From RGIG7213 sp045545665 (GTDB lineage Bacteria > Bacillota > Clostridia > Oscillospirales > CAG-272), in the NCBI GenBank assembly GCA_045545665.1, contig JAZQBL010000013.1, positions 1 through 64,000 on the forward strand: a stretch of 64,000 nt of DNA, in the 5' to 3' direction. Shown piece after piece: positions 17,944 through 27,346 of the stretch; position 1 is the first letter of the stretch, and each line of letters opens with the position of its first letter. A program made the position numbers and the translations under genes. Below the pieces are notes generated by a model that worked only from the letters and a program-made list of their open reading frames with translations, had not been told where the DNA came from and searched no databases.

Positions 17944-18734
17944 TTTCTTTTTCTCTCCAAAACTTTTTTCACTTTTTCATATTTTTCTTGCCCCAAAATC
18001 TTTAAGAGAAGCCTATTGGGGAAATATCTACATCGGTATTTCAAATAATCGCGTCGCTGCCTTTTTTTCTCTTTAATAATTTTTTTCTTTTCTAATTTCA
18101 TTTCATCGGGAAGCCAACTCCCGCCAAACCAATGAATCGCAACCGTATTATTCGTTTTATTCAAATCAAATGTTCCCAAATCAATCGGGCAAAAAAAGTC
18201 CTTAGGATATAGCGCAAATTCAGAAACAATTTGAAAACATCCATTCCTGATCAATCCATATTTTTCCATCATATCTGTCAAAATTGCAACATTTGTTGTT
18301 AAATTGTATTCTCCATCCTCCTTTATAAAAGAAATATCCTCGTAATAATCGAGAAATTCCTTAAAGAGAGGAAAATCTTTTTCACACGCCATTATACCGG
18401 TCGGAATATCTTTCTCAGATTCAAAACCGGAAAATGCTTTATGTTGCAAAAATTCATCAAGAGATTTCACGACCTCAACGTCGGTGTCCATATATACCCC
18501 ACCTTGTGTTACCATGGCGTACAAGCGAACATAATCAGTTACAAATGCCCACTTTTTTGCTTCATACGCTTGACGAACATAAAGCGGAGCTTTTGAAATA
18601 TCAAAACTTTTTTCATCCCACCGTATTATTTCATAATCGGGACAATATTTTTTCCAGCTCTTAATACATCTTTTCGCAAGCTTTGGCAAAGGATTTCCGC
18701 CAAACCAGCAATAATGTATTTTTTTAGGTATCAT
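17940..18734 (-). CDS. GT32-type glycosyltransferase (sugar-binding DXD), copy B
   Basis: A 264-residue paralogue of copy A: MIPKKIHYCWFGG at the N-terminus, YVRLYAMVTQGGVYMDTDVEV carries the DXD, and AIHWFGGSW lies near the C-terminus. The C-terminal tail is basic. It overlaps copy A by 4 nt and the Fe-S protein gene by 4 nt, so the genes are translationally coupled. The adjacent A and B copies probably arose by tandem duplication and diverged. Confidence 0.88.
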   Translation of the reverse strand: MIPKKIHYCWFGGNPLPKLAKRCIKSWKKYCPDYEIIRWDEKSFDISKAPLYVRQAYEAKKWAFVTDYVRLYAMVTQGGVYMDTDVEVVKSLDEFLQHKAFSGFESEKDIPTGIMACEKDFPLFKEFLDYYEDISFIKEDGEYNLTTNVAILTDMMEKYGLIRNGCFQIVSEFALYPKDFFCPIDLGTFDLNKTNNTVAIHWFGGSWLPDEMKLEKKKIIKEKKRQRRDYLKYRCRYFPNRLLLKILGQEKYEKVKKVLERKRK

Positions 18735-19840
18735 TTGAAAAATTTCTCCTTTTTTCTAAACAAGAAATTAAGTATTCTTACAGTATAGTTGAATCCGAAT
18801 ATTTTACATTTGTATAGCAACTGAAATACTTTCGCTTTGTTATTTTTGCCCGGAGCTTTAATCAATCTTCCGTTTCCATTTATTCCCTCTTCAACAGCTC
18901 TTTGCTCATAAAAAACATCGCAACTTATATCTTCGAATAACTGTTTGCCCTTTTGTGTATTGACTAAAATCAACGAAGGGCGCCTACTTTTTTTCTCTAT
19001 TATTCCAAGTTCACCTAATCCCCAAAAATCCCCTATCGTCATATCAGAAACTCTTTCTGGGCACGCATATTGACACTCAAAGCAAGAATTACAGCTTATA
19101 ACATTTTGATAGAAAGCAGTAAAATATAAATCATCATATCTATCTCTTTGATAAACTACACCTTCTTCCGACCAAACTGTCAATTTTTGATCAAATTCAC
19201 CTCTAAAACGCACTTTTGAAATAGGAAAATTTATCCCCTCTTCAACAAGATGTTTTTTCAAATACTCTGTCGGCGGCGCGCCATGACAAACTAAATCAAC
19301 TGTTATCAAATTTTCTGATTTATTTTTTATTACTCTTTTTAAACCTGCACATTGGCACGGAGTTCCGACAAAGACAACCTTATACCCCTCTGTCAAAAAC
19401 CTTTCAATTTCCTCGTAACAGCCATACGTCTCACTCTGCGAATACTTTGAACTTTTAATTTTTTGAATGTCTTCTTCATTGGAGATACAAAAATGACACA
19501 ATTCAACCTCATTATTGTATTCACAACTATACATTTTTTCATTTTTTTTAAGTTGATATCTCGCAATGACAGTAGCAACACCGCCGGACGCTGAAGTTAT
19601 CCAATCGTTTGGATCTCGACTCCAGGCGACATAACATTCTCGCGGGTAACTTTTTTTTAGCGGGTTCAACTGTGGGCAAATTTTTTCACATATACCACAA
19701 TCAACACACTTTTTCTTATCAATTTTCGGAACAAATTGTGAAAGTGCATTCTTTTTCATGCTAATACATTTTTGAGGGCACATAGCCATACAAGCACCGC
19801 AAGATGTACACAAAACATCATAGATTTTTTTTCTTTTCAT
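18731..19840 (-). CDS. Fe-S protein of the F420-hydrogenase beta-subunit family
   Basis: A 369-residue protein. The first 60 residues hold two 4Fe-4S sites (CTSCGACMAMCPQKC and CVDCGICEKICP). The rest is the F420-hydrogenase/dehydrogenase beta-subunit domain (VFVGTPCQCAGLKRVI; CNSCFECQYACPERVSDMTIGDFWG). In polysaccharide loci this family occurs beside pyruvyl-transferase genes, as here, where it overlaps the downstream gene by 4 nt. Its redox role in polysaccharide synthesis is not known. Low GC and different codon use from the core genes. Confidence 0.85.
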   Translation of the reverse strand: MKRKKIYDVLCTSCGACMAMCPQKCISMKKNALSQFVPKIDKKKCVDCGICEKICPQLNPLKKSYPRECYVAWSRDPNDWITSASGGVATVIARYQLKKNEKMYSCEYNNEVELCHFCISNEEDIQKIKSSKYSQSETYGCYEEIERFLTEGYKVVFVGTPCQCAGLKRVIKNKSENLITVDLVCHGAPPTEYLKKHLVEEGINFPISKVRFRGEFDQKLTVWSEEGVVYQRDRYDDLYFTAFYQNVISCNSCFECQYACPERVSDMTIGDFWGLGELGIIEKKSRRPSLILVNTQKGKQLFEDISCDVFYEQRAVEEGINGNGRLIKAPGKNNKAKVFQLLYKCKIFGFNYTVRILNFLFRKKEKFFK

Positions 19841-21057
19841 AAATCAGCTCGCTCTCTTAAGCTTTTATTCAAAAATTCTTGTGATTGTTTTCTGAACTCG
19901 CACAAAATCGATCCGATAACATCATAATCAATATCTTTAATATCTTGTTTTTGAAATTCCTTTTCCGGGATACATAAATGCTTCATATTAACTTTTTCAA
20001 GCAATGAATTGACTCGAATATTCTGGGAAATCTCATCATTATCTTTGAATCTTTTCAAATACAAAAATTTCTTTTCAAATATCATGGAAAATATCATTGC
20101 ATGATATGAATCTGTTACGACAAAAGCTGCATTTTTTATCAAAGCAACAAATTTCTCAGGCGAAACTCCATATCCACATGACCATTTATGAAATGCAAAA
20201 GACTCTCTTATCGGAATCATAAGCGGTTTTAACCTTAACGTTTTCGCAAGCGATTTTACATACGAAAAATACCAGTCATTTTCCCCCAAAAAGTAACAAA
20301 GTATGTATTTTTTTTCTTTAATTTCCTCGTTTGATGAAAAATTTGACCAAAATTCTTTTGTATGTAGCAACGTAGGATCGCACACCCAATACACACTTCG
20401 ATTACACAACTCTGATAATTGAGTAGCACTTATATTTTCGCGAACTGATATAGCGGAATAATCCTTCAAATATTCCTTGATCTTTTTTTTCTTTTCATCA
20501 GAAATGATATCAGTGCCAATACTAGGAGAATATGCTATCTTCTTTTTTGTTACAAAATCAAGATAAAAATATCCTTTAAAATTTATATCAAAAACCGACC
20601 AGATCTGATCACTTCCACAAATGAATGCGTCAAATTGATCATTGTGTTTACTCATATCATTTTGAGAATAACTTTCAGAAATTACAAGTCTTCGTTTTTT
20701 AAAATCTTCAATTAGAGTCATGCATTCACGATAAGAAGCAGAAATAGCATTTCTTTTAACAGCTTTTCTATATTCTCTATGTGTTCTGTAATCTTCAAAA
20801 AAAGATTTAGGATTCAAAATATATCGCTTTGTTCTTTCAAAAACGCTTTTTGATATATTTTGATTGCCAGATTCAATTTTGTCTGCTTTTTTTTCACCAT
20901 TTTTTTCTTGAGATAAAAGATATGGGCATATTATATATTTGTCCGATATTATTGTGTTTTCGAATCCATTATCAATTAAGTACCGCTGTAGCGCATAAGC
21001 TTGAAGATCCGTGCCGTAATTTTGATGTGTTATCCATGTAACAGTTGCTGTTTTCAT
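19837..21057 (-). CDS. Polysaccharide pyruvyl transferase family protein
   Basis: A 406-residue protein of the pyruvyl-transferase (CsaB/WcaK-like) family: TATVTWITHQNYGTDLQAYA at the start, FICGSDQIWS, the FVVTDSYHAMIFSMI motif and a C-terminal helix. It transfers pyruvate to sugar hydroxyls of surface polymers. It directly precedes the Fe-S beta-subunit-family gene, a pairing seen in many Firmicutes. AT-rich compared with flanking exporter genes, suggesting acquisition. Confidence 0.87.
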   Translation of the reverse strand: MKTATVTWITHQNYGTDLQAYALQRYLIDNGFENTIISDKYIICPYLLSQEKNGEKKADKIESGNQNISKSVFERTKRYILNPKSFFEDYRTHREYRKAVKRNAISASYRECMTLIEDFKKRRLVISESYSQNDMSKHNDQFDAFICGSDQIWSVFDINFKGYFYLDFVTKKKIAYSPSIGTDIISDEKKKKIKEYLKDYSAISVRENISATQLSELCNRSVYWVCDPTLLHTKEFWSNFSSNEEIKEKKYILCYFLGENDWYFSYVKSLAKTLRLKPLMIPIRESFAFHKWSCGYGVSPEKFVALIKNAAFVVTDSYHAMIFSMIFEKKFLYLKRFKDNDEISQNIRVNSLLEKVNMKHLCIPEKEFQKQDIKDIDYDVIGSILCEFRKQSQEFLNKSLRERADL

Positions 21058-21062
21058 ATCTA

Positions 21063-22349
21063 TTACTTTTCCTCAGTAATATCATTTGCTTTTAAACAAG
21101 GAAAAGATATGTGTCCCCAAGAACGTGTTTCCCAATTCATATTAAAATTATTTTTAGGATTATCTTGTAAAGAAAACGGGAAGAAATCATTTAAAACACA
21201 ATGATATTCATGCGCACCAAATCTATTTATTTGGAACAACGAAAATCTGGTAGTGTATTTTCCCATTGACAAATACGCCGTATCAAAACACACTTCGAGT
21301 TCACCGTTTTTGTCTTTGGTGAAAGAAAATTTATCTTCAGAAACAGTCATTCCTAAAATTTCAAAATGCTCGTCCAAAACAACTATTCTCATTCTTAAAT
21401 CTGACAAATCTTTCATCGGGGTGTATTTTATGCGAAACTTAATAACATCACCGCTCTTTATATTATTAAGATCGTTTTCTATCTCAACATTATTAATAAC
21501 TACCCCTAAATCATACCATTCCTGAACATGTTCGAGCATCGTAAATTCTTTTCTTTGTTCTTCATTAGTTTTTCTGCCAAGATATATACTTATAGCGTCA
21601 TCAACATTTCCATCGTAAACAATTTGTCCGTGCTCCATAACTATACACCTGTCACACAAGCGGCGGATCGTATTCATATTATGGCTTACGTAAAGGACCG
21701 TTCTGCCGTCTTTATGGGCTGCTTCGCTCATTTTATCAAGGCATTTTTGCTGGAACTTGACGTCACCGACAGCCAAGACCTCGTCCATTATCATTATTTC
21801 CGAATCAAGATGTGCGGCAACGGAAAAGGCAAGCTTTACGTACATACCAGAAGAATATCTTTTGACAGGTGTGTCAATAAACTGCTTAACCTCTGAAAAT
21901 TCAACTATTTCGTCAAATTTCTTTGCAATTTCAGCCTTCGACATACCGAGTATTGCACCGTTGAGATATACGTTATCTCGTCCGGAAAGCTCGGGATGGA
22001 AGCCTGTACCGACTTCAAGCATACTTGCTATTCTTCCGTTTATTGATATTTGTCCCGTTGTGGGCGCTGTAACTCTCGTCAACAGCTTTAAGAGTGTAGA
22101 CTTGCCTGCACCGTTATGACCGATTATACCGACAGCTTCACCTTTTTTTATTTCGAGATTGATATCTTGAAGAGCCAAAAACTTCTCGTTTTTAGCATAT
22201 ACGGTAGATCCGATCTTACTGTTCGGGTCTTCTTTACCTCTTAATTTTGCAAAATAAGTTTGCAAGTCTCCTTTAAGCGTACCGCCGCCTATTGCACCAA
22301 GTCGGTACTGTTTTGAAACATTTTCAATTTTTACAGCAAGTTCATTCAT
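21063..22349 (-). CDS. wzt: ABC transporter ATP-binding protein (Wzt/TagH-type polysaccharide exporter)
   Basis: The 428-residue protein couples ATP hydrolysis to export of an undecaprenyl-linked polymer. An N-terminal ATPase domain carries Walker A (IGHNGAGKSTLLKLL), the signature KRYSSGMYVKLAF and Walker B (IMIMDEVLAVGD). A C-terminal Wzt-type beta domain of about 150 residues starts near residue 285, which in such exporters recognises the polymer end. The ATG at 22349 has AGAGGA upstream. It follows the permease gene and they form one exporter. Confidence 0.93.
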   Translation of the reverse strand: MNELAVKIENVSKQYRLGAIGGGTLKGDLQTYFAKLRGKEDPNSKIGSTVYAKNEKFLALQDINLEIKKGEAVGIIGHNGAGKSTLLKLLTRVTAPTTGQISINGRIASMLEVGTGFHPELSGRDNVYLNGAILGMSKAEIAKKFDEIVEFSEVKQFIDTPVKRYSSGMYVKLAFSVAAHLDSEIMIMDEVLAVGDVKFQQKCLDKMSEAAHKDGRTVLYVSHNMNTIRRLCDRCIVMEHGQIVYDGNVDDAISIYLGRKTNEEQRKEFTMLEHVQEWYDLGVVINNVEIENDLNNIKSGDVIKFRIKYTPMKDLSDLRMRIVVLDEHFEILGMTVSEDKFSFTKDKNGELEVCFDTAYLSMGKYTTRFSLFQINRFGAHEYHCVLNDFFPFSLQDNPKNNFNMNWETRSWGHISFPCLKANDITEEK

Positions 22350-22366
22350 ATGTATTTCCTCTTTTA

Positions 22367-23209
22367 TCAAACCGTATCCATAAACGTCTTTTCAACTCTT
22401 GAGAAAAGCAAGACACCGAAGAAAAGCACGACTAAAGTTATCGCCCAGCTTAAAAGATAATAACCAAGCTCAAATTCACCTATACCGAGATACGCATATC
22501 GCATCGTATTTATAACGGGAGCCATGGGATTGCACATATAAAGTCCATGCCACTTATCACCGATTATCGTATAGTCGTACGTAACGGGAGACAGGTACAT
22601 CCAAAGCTGTACGCCAAAGCCTATGAGCATCGTAAGATCGCGGTACTTTGTTGTAAGGGATGAAAAAATTATACCGAGACCAAGTCCCATAAGCGCCATA
22701 TGAACAAGCAAAACGGGAGTCATAAGAATAAAAAGATTGGGAGCTAAAAGGTCGGTCGTTATAAGATAATATATAAAGAAACCGATGAAGAAAACAAATT
22801 GTATACCAAATGATATTAAATTTGAAACGACCGTCGTTATCGGCATTATCAGTCGCGGAAAATACACCTTACCGAAAATACCCGCATTTCCTGTAAAAGT
22901 GCCGGACGTACCGCTAAAACAGCTTGAAAAATATCCCCACGTGATATTACCTGCCATATAGAAGAGAAACGACGGTACCCCGCCGGGGGCAAGTCCTGCA
23001 AGATTTCCGAAAACTATTGTAAAAATAACAGTCGTGCAAAGCGGCTGAATTATCGCCCAAGCAGGACCCAATATAGTCTGTTTGTATCCTGCCACAAACG
23101 ATCTTTTGACAAATAATTTTACAAGATCGCGGTATTTCCATAAATTTTTTACATCTATATCAAACCAACCGGTCTTTGGTTTGATAACAATATTCCATTG
23201 TTCGCTCAT
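22367..23209 (-). CDS. wzm: ABC transporter permease (Wzm/TagG-type)
   Basis: A 280-residue membrane protein with six predicted membrane segments, of the ABC-2 polysaccharide-export family: KRSFVAGYKQTILGPAWAI is the conserved N-terminal region. It pairs with the downstream ATP-binding protein. Together they would carry the lipid-linked polymer across the cytoplasmic membrane. It is preceded by a GT2 gene with a 33-nt gap. Confidence 0.93.
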   Translation of the reverse strand: MSEQWNIVIKPKTGWFDIDVKNLWKYRDLVKLFVKRSFVAGYKQTILGPAWAIIQPLCTTVIFTIVFGNLAGLAPGGVPSFLFYMAGNITWGYFSSCFSGTSGTFTGNAGIFGKVYFPRLIMPITTVVSNLISFGIQFVFFIGFFIYYLITTDLLAPNLFILMTPVLLVHMALMGLGLGIIFSSLTTKYRDLTMLIGFGVQLWMYLSPVTYDYTIIGDKWHGLYMCNPMAPVINTMRYAYLGIGEFELGYYLLSWAITLVVLFFGVLLFSRVEKTFMDTV

Positions 23210-23242
23210 TTTTCTTCCTCTTCGTTAAAATAATTAATATTC

Positions 23243-24169
23243 TCATTTATACACTATATCGTATAAATTAATTTTCAAGAAAATAAATCTCAGTTTTTGC
23301 CCAAAGCTCAAAGCGAAAAATTTTATACTGTTGATTTTTTTCATTATAAGATCATATTGCTCTTTATATTCCGTGTTTTTGGTTTTTCCTCTTAATTTGA
23401 GCAGGTGAACGAAATTATCCCTTTCGGAAAGCTTTGCGAGATCTTTATATCCCCAAGACTCAAAAAGCTTCGTTCTGTCCTCGATAATTTTCAGAATATC
23501 CATTTTTTTCAGGGAAAAATCACTACGCATAATGCTCTCACCGGGGCGCTGCATATATAAATACCCGGTTTTTTCGCAAAGCGCTATTTTTCTGCATTTA
23601 TGAAAGAGTCTGGGAGTCAAATACTCATCTTCGTTTATTATTCCTTCCGGAAATCTTTCATCGTCAAACAGAGAAGACTTATACAGCTTTCCGCATATAG
23701 TCACTATTGACGGAGGATCTGTATATATCCTTCCGAGTGCTTCCTTTTCCGAAACTATCGTGTACTCACTTTCCGAAATTCCTTTTTCATTTTCGTCTTC
23801 CGTAAGTACCATGCCGACCTTTACAATATCACATTTTTCCTTATGTGCAATATCGTACATAGACGAGATCATATCGGGTTTTATTACATCATCGCTGTCT
23901 ATGAACGTCACGTATTCTCCCGTCATGACATCAAGTGCTGCGTTTCTTGCAGAAGAAAGTCCGCCGTTTTCTTTATGTATTACTTTTATTCTTTCGTCTG
24001 TTTTTGCGATATTGTCACACAATTCAGGACAGTTATCGGGGGAGCCATCGTCAACGAGAATTATCTGCAAATTTTTGTAATCTGACAAACAAACGGAGTC
24101 AACACACGTTTTTAAATACTTTTCTGTTTTATATACAGGTATGATAACACTGATCAAAGGTTTGTCCAT
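23243..24169 (-). CDS. GT2 family glycosyltransferase
   Basis: A 308-residue GT-A glycosyltransferase: ISVIIPVYKTEKYLKTCVDS, IILVDDGSPDNCPELCD, GGLSSARNAALDVMTGEYV and the metal site FIDSDDVIKPD. It follows a second GT2 with a 2-nt gap. No membrane helix. Its sugar specificity cannot be read. Confidence 0.9.
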   Translation of the reverse strand: MDKPLISVIIPVYKTEKYLKTCVDSVCLSDYKNLQIILVDDGSPDNCPELCDNIAKTDERIKVIHKENGGLSSARNAALDVMTGEYVTFIDSDDVIKPDMISSMYDIAHKEKCDIVKVGMVLTEDENEKGISESEYTIVSEKEALGRIYTDPPSIVTICGKLYKSSLFDDERFPEGIINEDEYLTPRLFHKCRKIALCEKTGYLYMQRPGESIMRSDFSLKKMDILKIIEDRTKLFESWGYKDLAKLSERDNFVHLLKLRGKTKNTEYKEQYDLIMKKINSIKFFALSFGQKLRFIFLKINLYDIVYK

Positions 24170-24171
24170 AA

Positions 24172-25152
24172 TTATCCCCTTTTCAGTATATTTCTTAATT
24201 TTACAAGAAAAATAAGCGTGTAGACTTTTTTCTTTTTAATAAGTTTAAGTTTAAAATCGTCACACTTTGCATTCAAAGCTTCCTGCACTCGAGTATCATT
24301 ACAAAACCGCTTTACGTTTGATACTTTTTTTGAAAAAGGATTTTTGCAATCTTTATGAAATTCATTATATATCGAACACAAAGCACCGTATGAAATATTG
24401 CTTTTATATGCATTTTTGAATTCATCCGAAAAACCACAAATGCAAAGAGCCTCTTCGATCTTCTCTCCCGCATTTAAAACCGTTTCAAAATAATCGCTGT
24501 GATATTTATTTACGGCACTTTCTGATATAACATATCTTAAGTAAAACTGTTTTTTCAGATAATAAATTTTCTCGGCATGACCTATTGCAAGAATATTAAA
24601 TATCCTGTCTTCGGAAAGCTTGATGCCTACGGGAAATCTTACTTTATTTTCTTCTAAAAGCTCACGTTTGTATATACATCTCCATACAGCTCCTGCCGAA
24701 AACAACAGCTGTTCGGGTGTGAAATCCTCTCTGGTGAGACTTTTTGATCTTTCAAAACAAGGCAAAGTGTCTTCTTCCGTTTTACCGTCCGGATACACAG
24801 TTACCGCATCACAAATAACTATCTGTGTGCCGTTTGTATAAGCACATTCCAAAAGCGACTGATACATATCGGGTTTTATTTCATCGTCACTGTCGACAAA
24901 ACCTATATATTCCCCTTTGGCGTTATCAAGGCCCGTGTTTCTTGCCGCACTCACACCGGCATTTTCTTTTCGGATATATTTTACACGGCTGTCTGCCGCT
25001 GCATATTCTTCACAAATTTCTCCGCTTTTATCCTTCGAACCGTCATCAACAAGAATAAGTTCAAAATCGGATGCGGTTTGTGCCAAAACAGAATCAATAC
25101 AGCGTCTTAAATACTTTTCCGAATTATATATCGGTATTATCACACTATACAT
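24172..25152 (-). CDS. GT2 family glycosyltransferase
   Basis: A 326-residue GT-A glycosyltransferase: YSVIIPIYNSEKYLRRCIDS, LVDDGSKDKSGEIC, NAGVSAARNTGLDNAKGEY and FVDSDDEIKPD. It overlaps the preceding polymerase-like gene by 8 nt and is followed by the next GT2 2 nt later. Two adjacent GT2 copies with similar lengths suggest duplication. Confidence 0.9.
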   Translation of the reverse strand: MYSVIIPIYNSEKYLRRCIDSVLAQTASDFELILVDDGSKDKSGEICEEYAAADSRVKYIRKENAGVSAARNTGLDNAKGEYIGFVDSDDEIKPDMYQSLLECAYTNGTQIVICDAVTVYPDGKTEEDTLPCFERSKSLTREDFTPEQLLFSAGAVWRCIYKRELLEENKVRFPVGIKLSEDRIFNILAIGHAEKIYYLKKQFYLRYVISESAVNKYHSDYFETVLNAGEKIEEALCICGFSDEFKNAYKSNISYGALCSIYNEFHKDCKNPFSKKVSNVKRFCNDTRVQEALNAKCDDFKLKLIKKKKVYTLIFLVKLRNILKRG

Positions 25153-26461
25153 GTTTTTCCTCCGATATTTTCAGTTTTTGCTCTTTTTCAAGGATAGATG
25201 CACGACCTATTCCGACAGCTAATATGAAATACACAGATATACTCATAATACCTGTTTGCACCATTATATTTTCGAATGCGTGCATAATATAAACTGAAAT
25301 GAACGATATAAAACTCCCGCGCACTATATAATCATGGAAATATTTGTGTAAATATTCAAATATAAACGCAAAAAACAAACAAAGCAGGATATATCCCAGA
25401 AATCCTATATTATAGTAAATTGTTAAAAACATATTATGTGTGTTGTAAGTAAAATACCCGTGTCCATTTCCGAAGATAGGATCACTAACAGCTTCAAAAG
25501 CCGCTTGCCAAATATCTTCACGCCCTGAAAAAAACAGTTTTCCGGTTTTTTCAAGCACCCAAGCATTAAGATCCTGTGCAAATGATGCTGTATACAAAAG
25601 ATTCATTACAAGAGCAACAATACACGGAAACGAAAGCGCAACTATATATACCGCTCTAAAAAACACCTTGCTTTTTTCAAGTAATTTAGGAAAAACGTAC
25701 AGCAGTAATGCAAAAACAACAAGAGACGCTATTACCGAACGACAGTCTGTTGCAACGGTCTGTACAAACGCTATCGCAAAAACAGCTATTTCAAAAATCA
25801 GCATCGCTCTTTGCTTCGGATCGCTTATAAAGGACAACCAAACAACACCGAATAAAACTAAAATAGCAATAGAATTACCATTCCATCCTACGGTTATCCC
25901 TCCGGCGGCATAGTCAAATGCAAACACCATAGCTATAATCACATAAGAAAACGATATATATTTAATATTTTTTAATCTATATCCTATATATATAGCCGTT
26001 ATGCAGGGTGATATCATCAACACCCATCTTAAAAGATTTTCATAAAGCAATGTCTTGGTATATGAAATAAATATAGACCCGGAAAACAAAAGCAGTGCAA
26101 AATACGCTTTTTTAAGACCTTTCGAAAGATAAATATCATCTCTTGAAAAGTACATTATTATGGGGAGTGCAAGAGCCAATAAAAAGTTCAATGTCGGAAA
26201 ACCGAGAGAACTTCCAAACCCGGAATTTGCAAGTATATATATCACATAAGCACTTACCGCTATCCCGTAACACACATACGGATGATGTATACTTAACTTT
26301 CTTGCCTCTTTAGTTTCCTTATAATTTTTTATATACTTACTTTGAGGTTTTGAGAGATCCTTTTCCGGCAACAGCTTTTCTTTAAGCGATTCTTTTTTAC
26401 CGTACGAAATAGTATGATTCTTTATATATTTTGACTCGACTTTATCCGTGCTGTGTGCCAT
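25145..26461 (-). CDS. O-antigen polymerase/ligase-like membrane protein (Wzy/WaaL)
   Basis: A 438-residue membrane protein with about ten to twelve hydrophobic segments and the large extracytoplasmic loop near GNGHGYFTYNTHNMFLTIYY, which matches the Wzy/WaaL family. Such proteins either polymerise repeat units or attach the polymer to a carrier. The locus also has a Wzm/Wzt exporter, so a ligase role is possible. The first 60 residues are basic and not membrane. It overlaps the next GT2 gene by 8 nt. Confidence 0.83.
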   Translation of the reverse strand: MAHSTDKVESKYIKNHTISYGKKESLKEKLLPEKDLSKPQSKYIKNYKETKEARKLSIHHPYVCYGIAVSAYVIYILANSGFGSSLGFPTLNFLLALALPIIMYFSRDDIYLSKGLKKAYFALLLFSGSIFISYTKTLLYENLLRWVLMISPCITAIYIGYRLKNIKYISFSYVIIAMVFAFDYAAGGITVGWNGNSIAILVLFGVVWLSFISDPKQRAMLIFEIAVFAIAFVQTVATDCRSVIASLVVFALLLYVFPKLLEKSKVFFRAVYIVALSFPCIVALVMNLLYTASFAQDLNAWVLEKTGKLFFSGREDIWQAAFEAVSDPIFGNGHGYFTYNTHNMFLTIYYNIGFLGYILLCLFFAFIFEYLHKYFHDYIVRGSFISFISVYIMHAFENIMVQTGIMSISVYFILAVGIGRASILEKEQKLKISEEKHV

Positions 26462-26485
26462 TTTCGTTTTTGCCTCCCTTTCTTA

Positions 26486-27346
26486 TTATCTTATCTTGTA
26501 GTAAATTGCCGCAAGTACTCCTAACGGATATGCACAAAAAACCGTAAATTTGTGTTTTCCTTCATATTTCGGCGCCTTGAATCTGCTTAATATTCTGAAC
26601 GCAAAATACTTTATGCAGTGAAAAAACCTTTGCTTTAAATCATCCACAAGATCAATTCTCTGCATATGAAAAACTTGAAATCCGCACGGATTTTTCTTTA
26701 ATAGTTTATAAAAATTATTACTGAGTCCTCCTTCTTGATATTCGCATTTTTGAACAGCTTCAGGAAGAACATCAGCCGTATACCCTTCTATTTGCAGTTT
26801 ATCATAAAGTATACATTCGCCTGAAAATTTTTCGCCCTCAAACACAGGATACAAATATTTTTTTACAACTTCTGTTCTGAAAACAAACGCATATTCTCCC
26901 TTTTTACCATTGAGAATATCAAAAATCCCCTTGTTCTTATCAGAAGGAGAAAATTCTTCTGATAACATATTTCCATTCATATCCTGTTTGTATGCAATTA
27001 TTATGCTGTTTTTCTTGTCACATTTATCGATCGCTTTTAAAATACTATCAATAGAGTTATCAGAAAGCACATCATCCGAGTCCAGGCACATTACCCATTC
27101 GCCTTTTGCACTGCAAACTGCTTCGTTATGTGCGGTATGTTTACCGCCATTCTCTTTCTTTAAATACCTTACAGGGAAGACAGCATTTTTGATAATATCT
27201 GTTACAATTAATTCTGTGTTGTCTGTTGAACCATCATCAACTAACAACCATTCACACTCTTCGTTTTTTTGCTTCGAAAAACTATCATATATTCGAGGCA
27301 AAAAATCCGCTCTGTTGTATGAGGGGGTAAAAATCGTCAGTTTCAT
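26486..27346 (-). CDS. GT2 family glycosyltransferase
   Basis: A 286-residue GT-A glycosyltransferase: LTIFTPSYNRADFLPRIYDS, LLVDDGSTDNTELI, GGKHTAHNEAVCSAKGEW and the metal site CLDSDDVLSD. It overlaps the acyltransferase gene by 4 nt. It is shorter than its neighbours and belongs to a different branch of the family. Confidence 0.9.
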   Translation of the reverse strand: MKLTIFTPSYNRADFLPRIYDSFSKQKNEECEWLLVDDGSTDNTELIVTDIIKNAVFPVRYLKKENGGKHTAHNEAVCSAKGEWVMCLDSDDVLSDNSIDSILKAIDKCDKKNSIIIAYKQDMNGNMLSEEFSPSDKNKGIFDILNGKKGEYAFVFRTEVVKKYLYPVFEGEKFSGECILYDKLQIEGYTADVLPEAVQKCEYQEGGLSNNFYKLLKKNPCGFQVFHMQRIDLVDDLKQRFFHCIKYFAFRILSRFKAPKYEGKHKFTVFCAYPLGVLAAIYYKIR

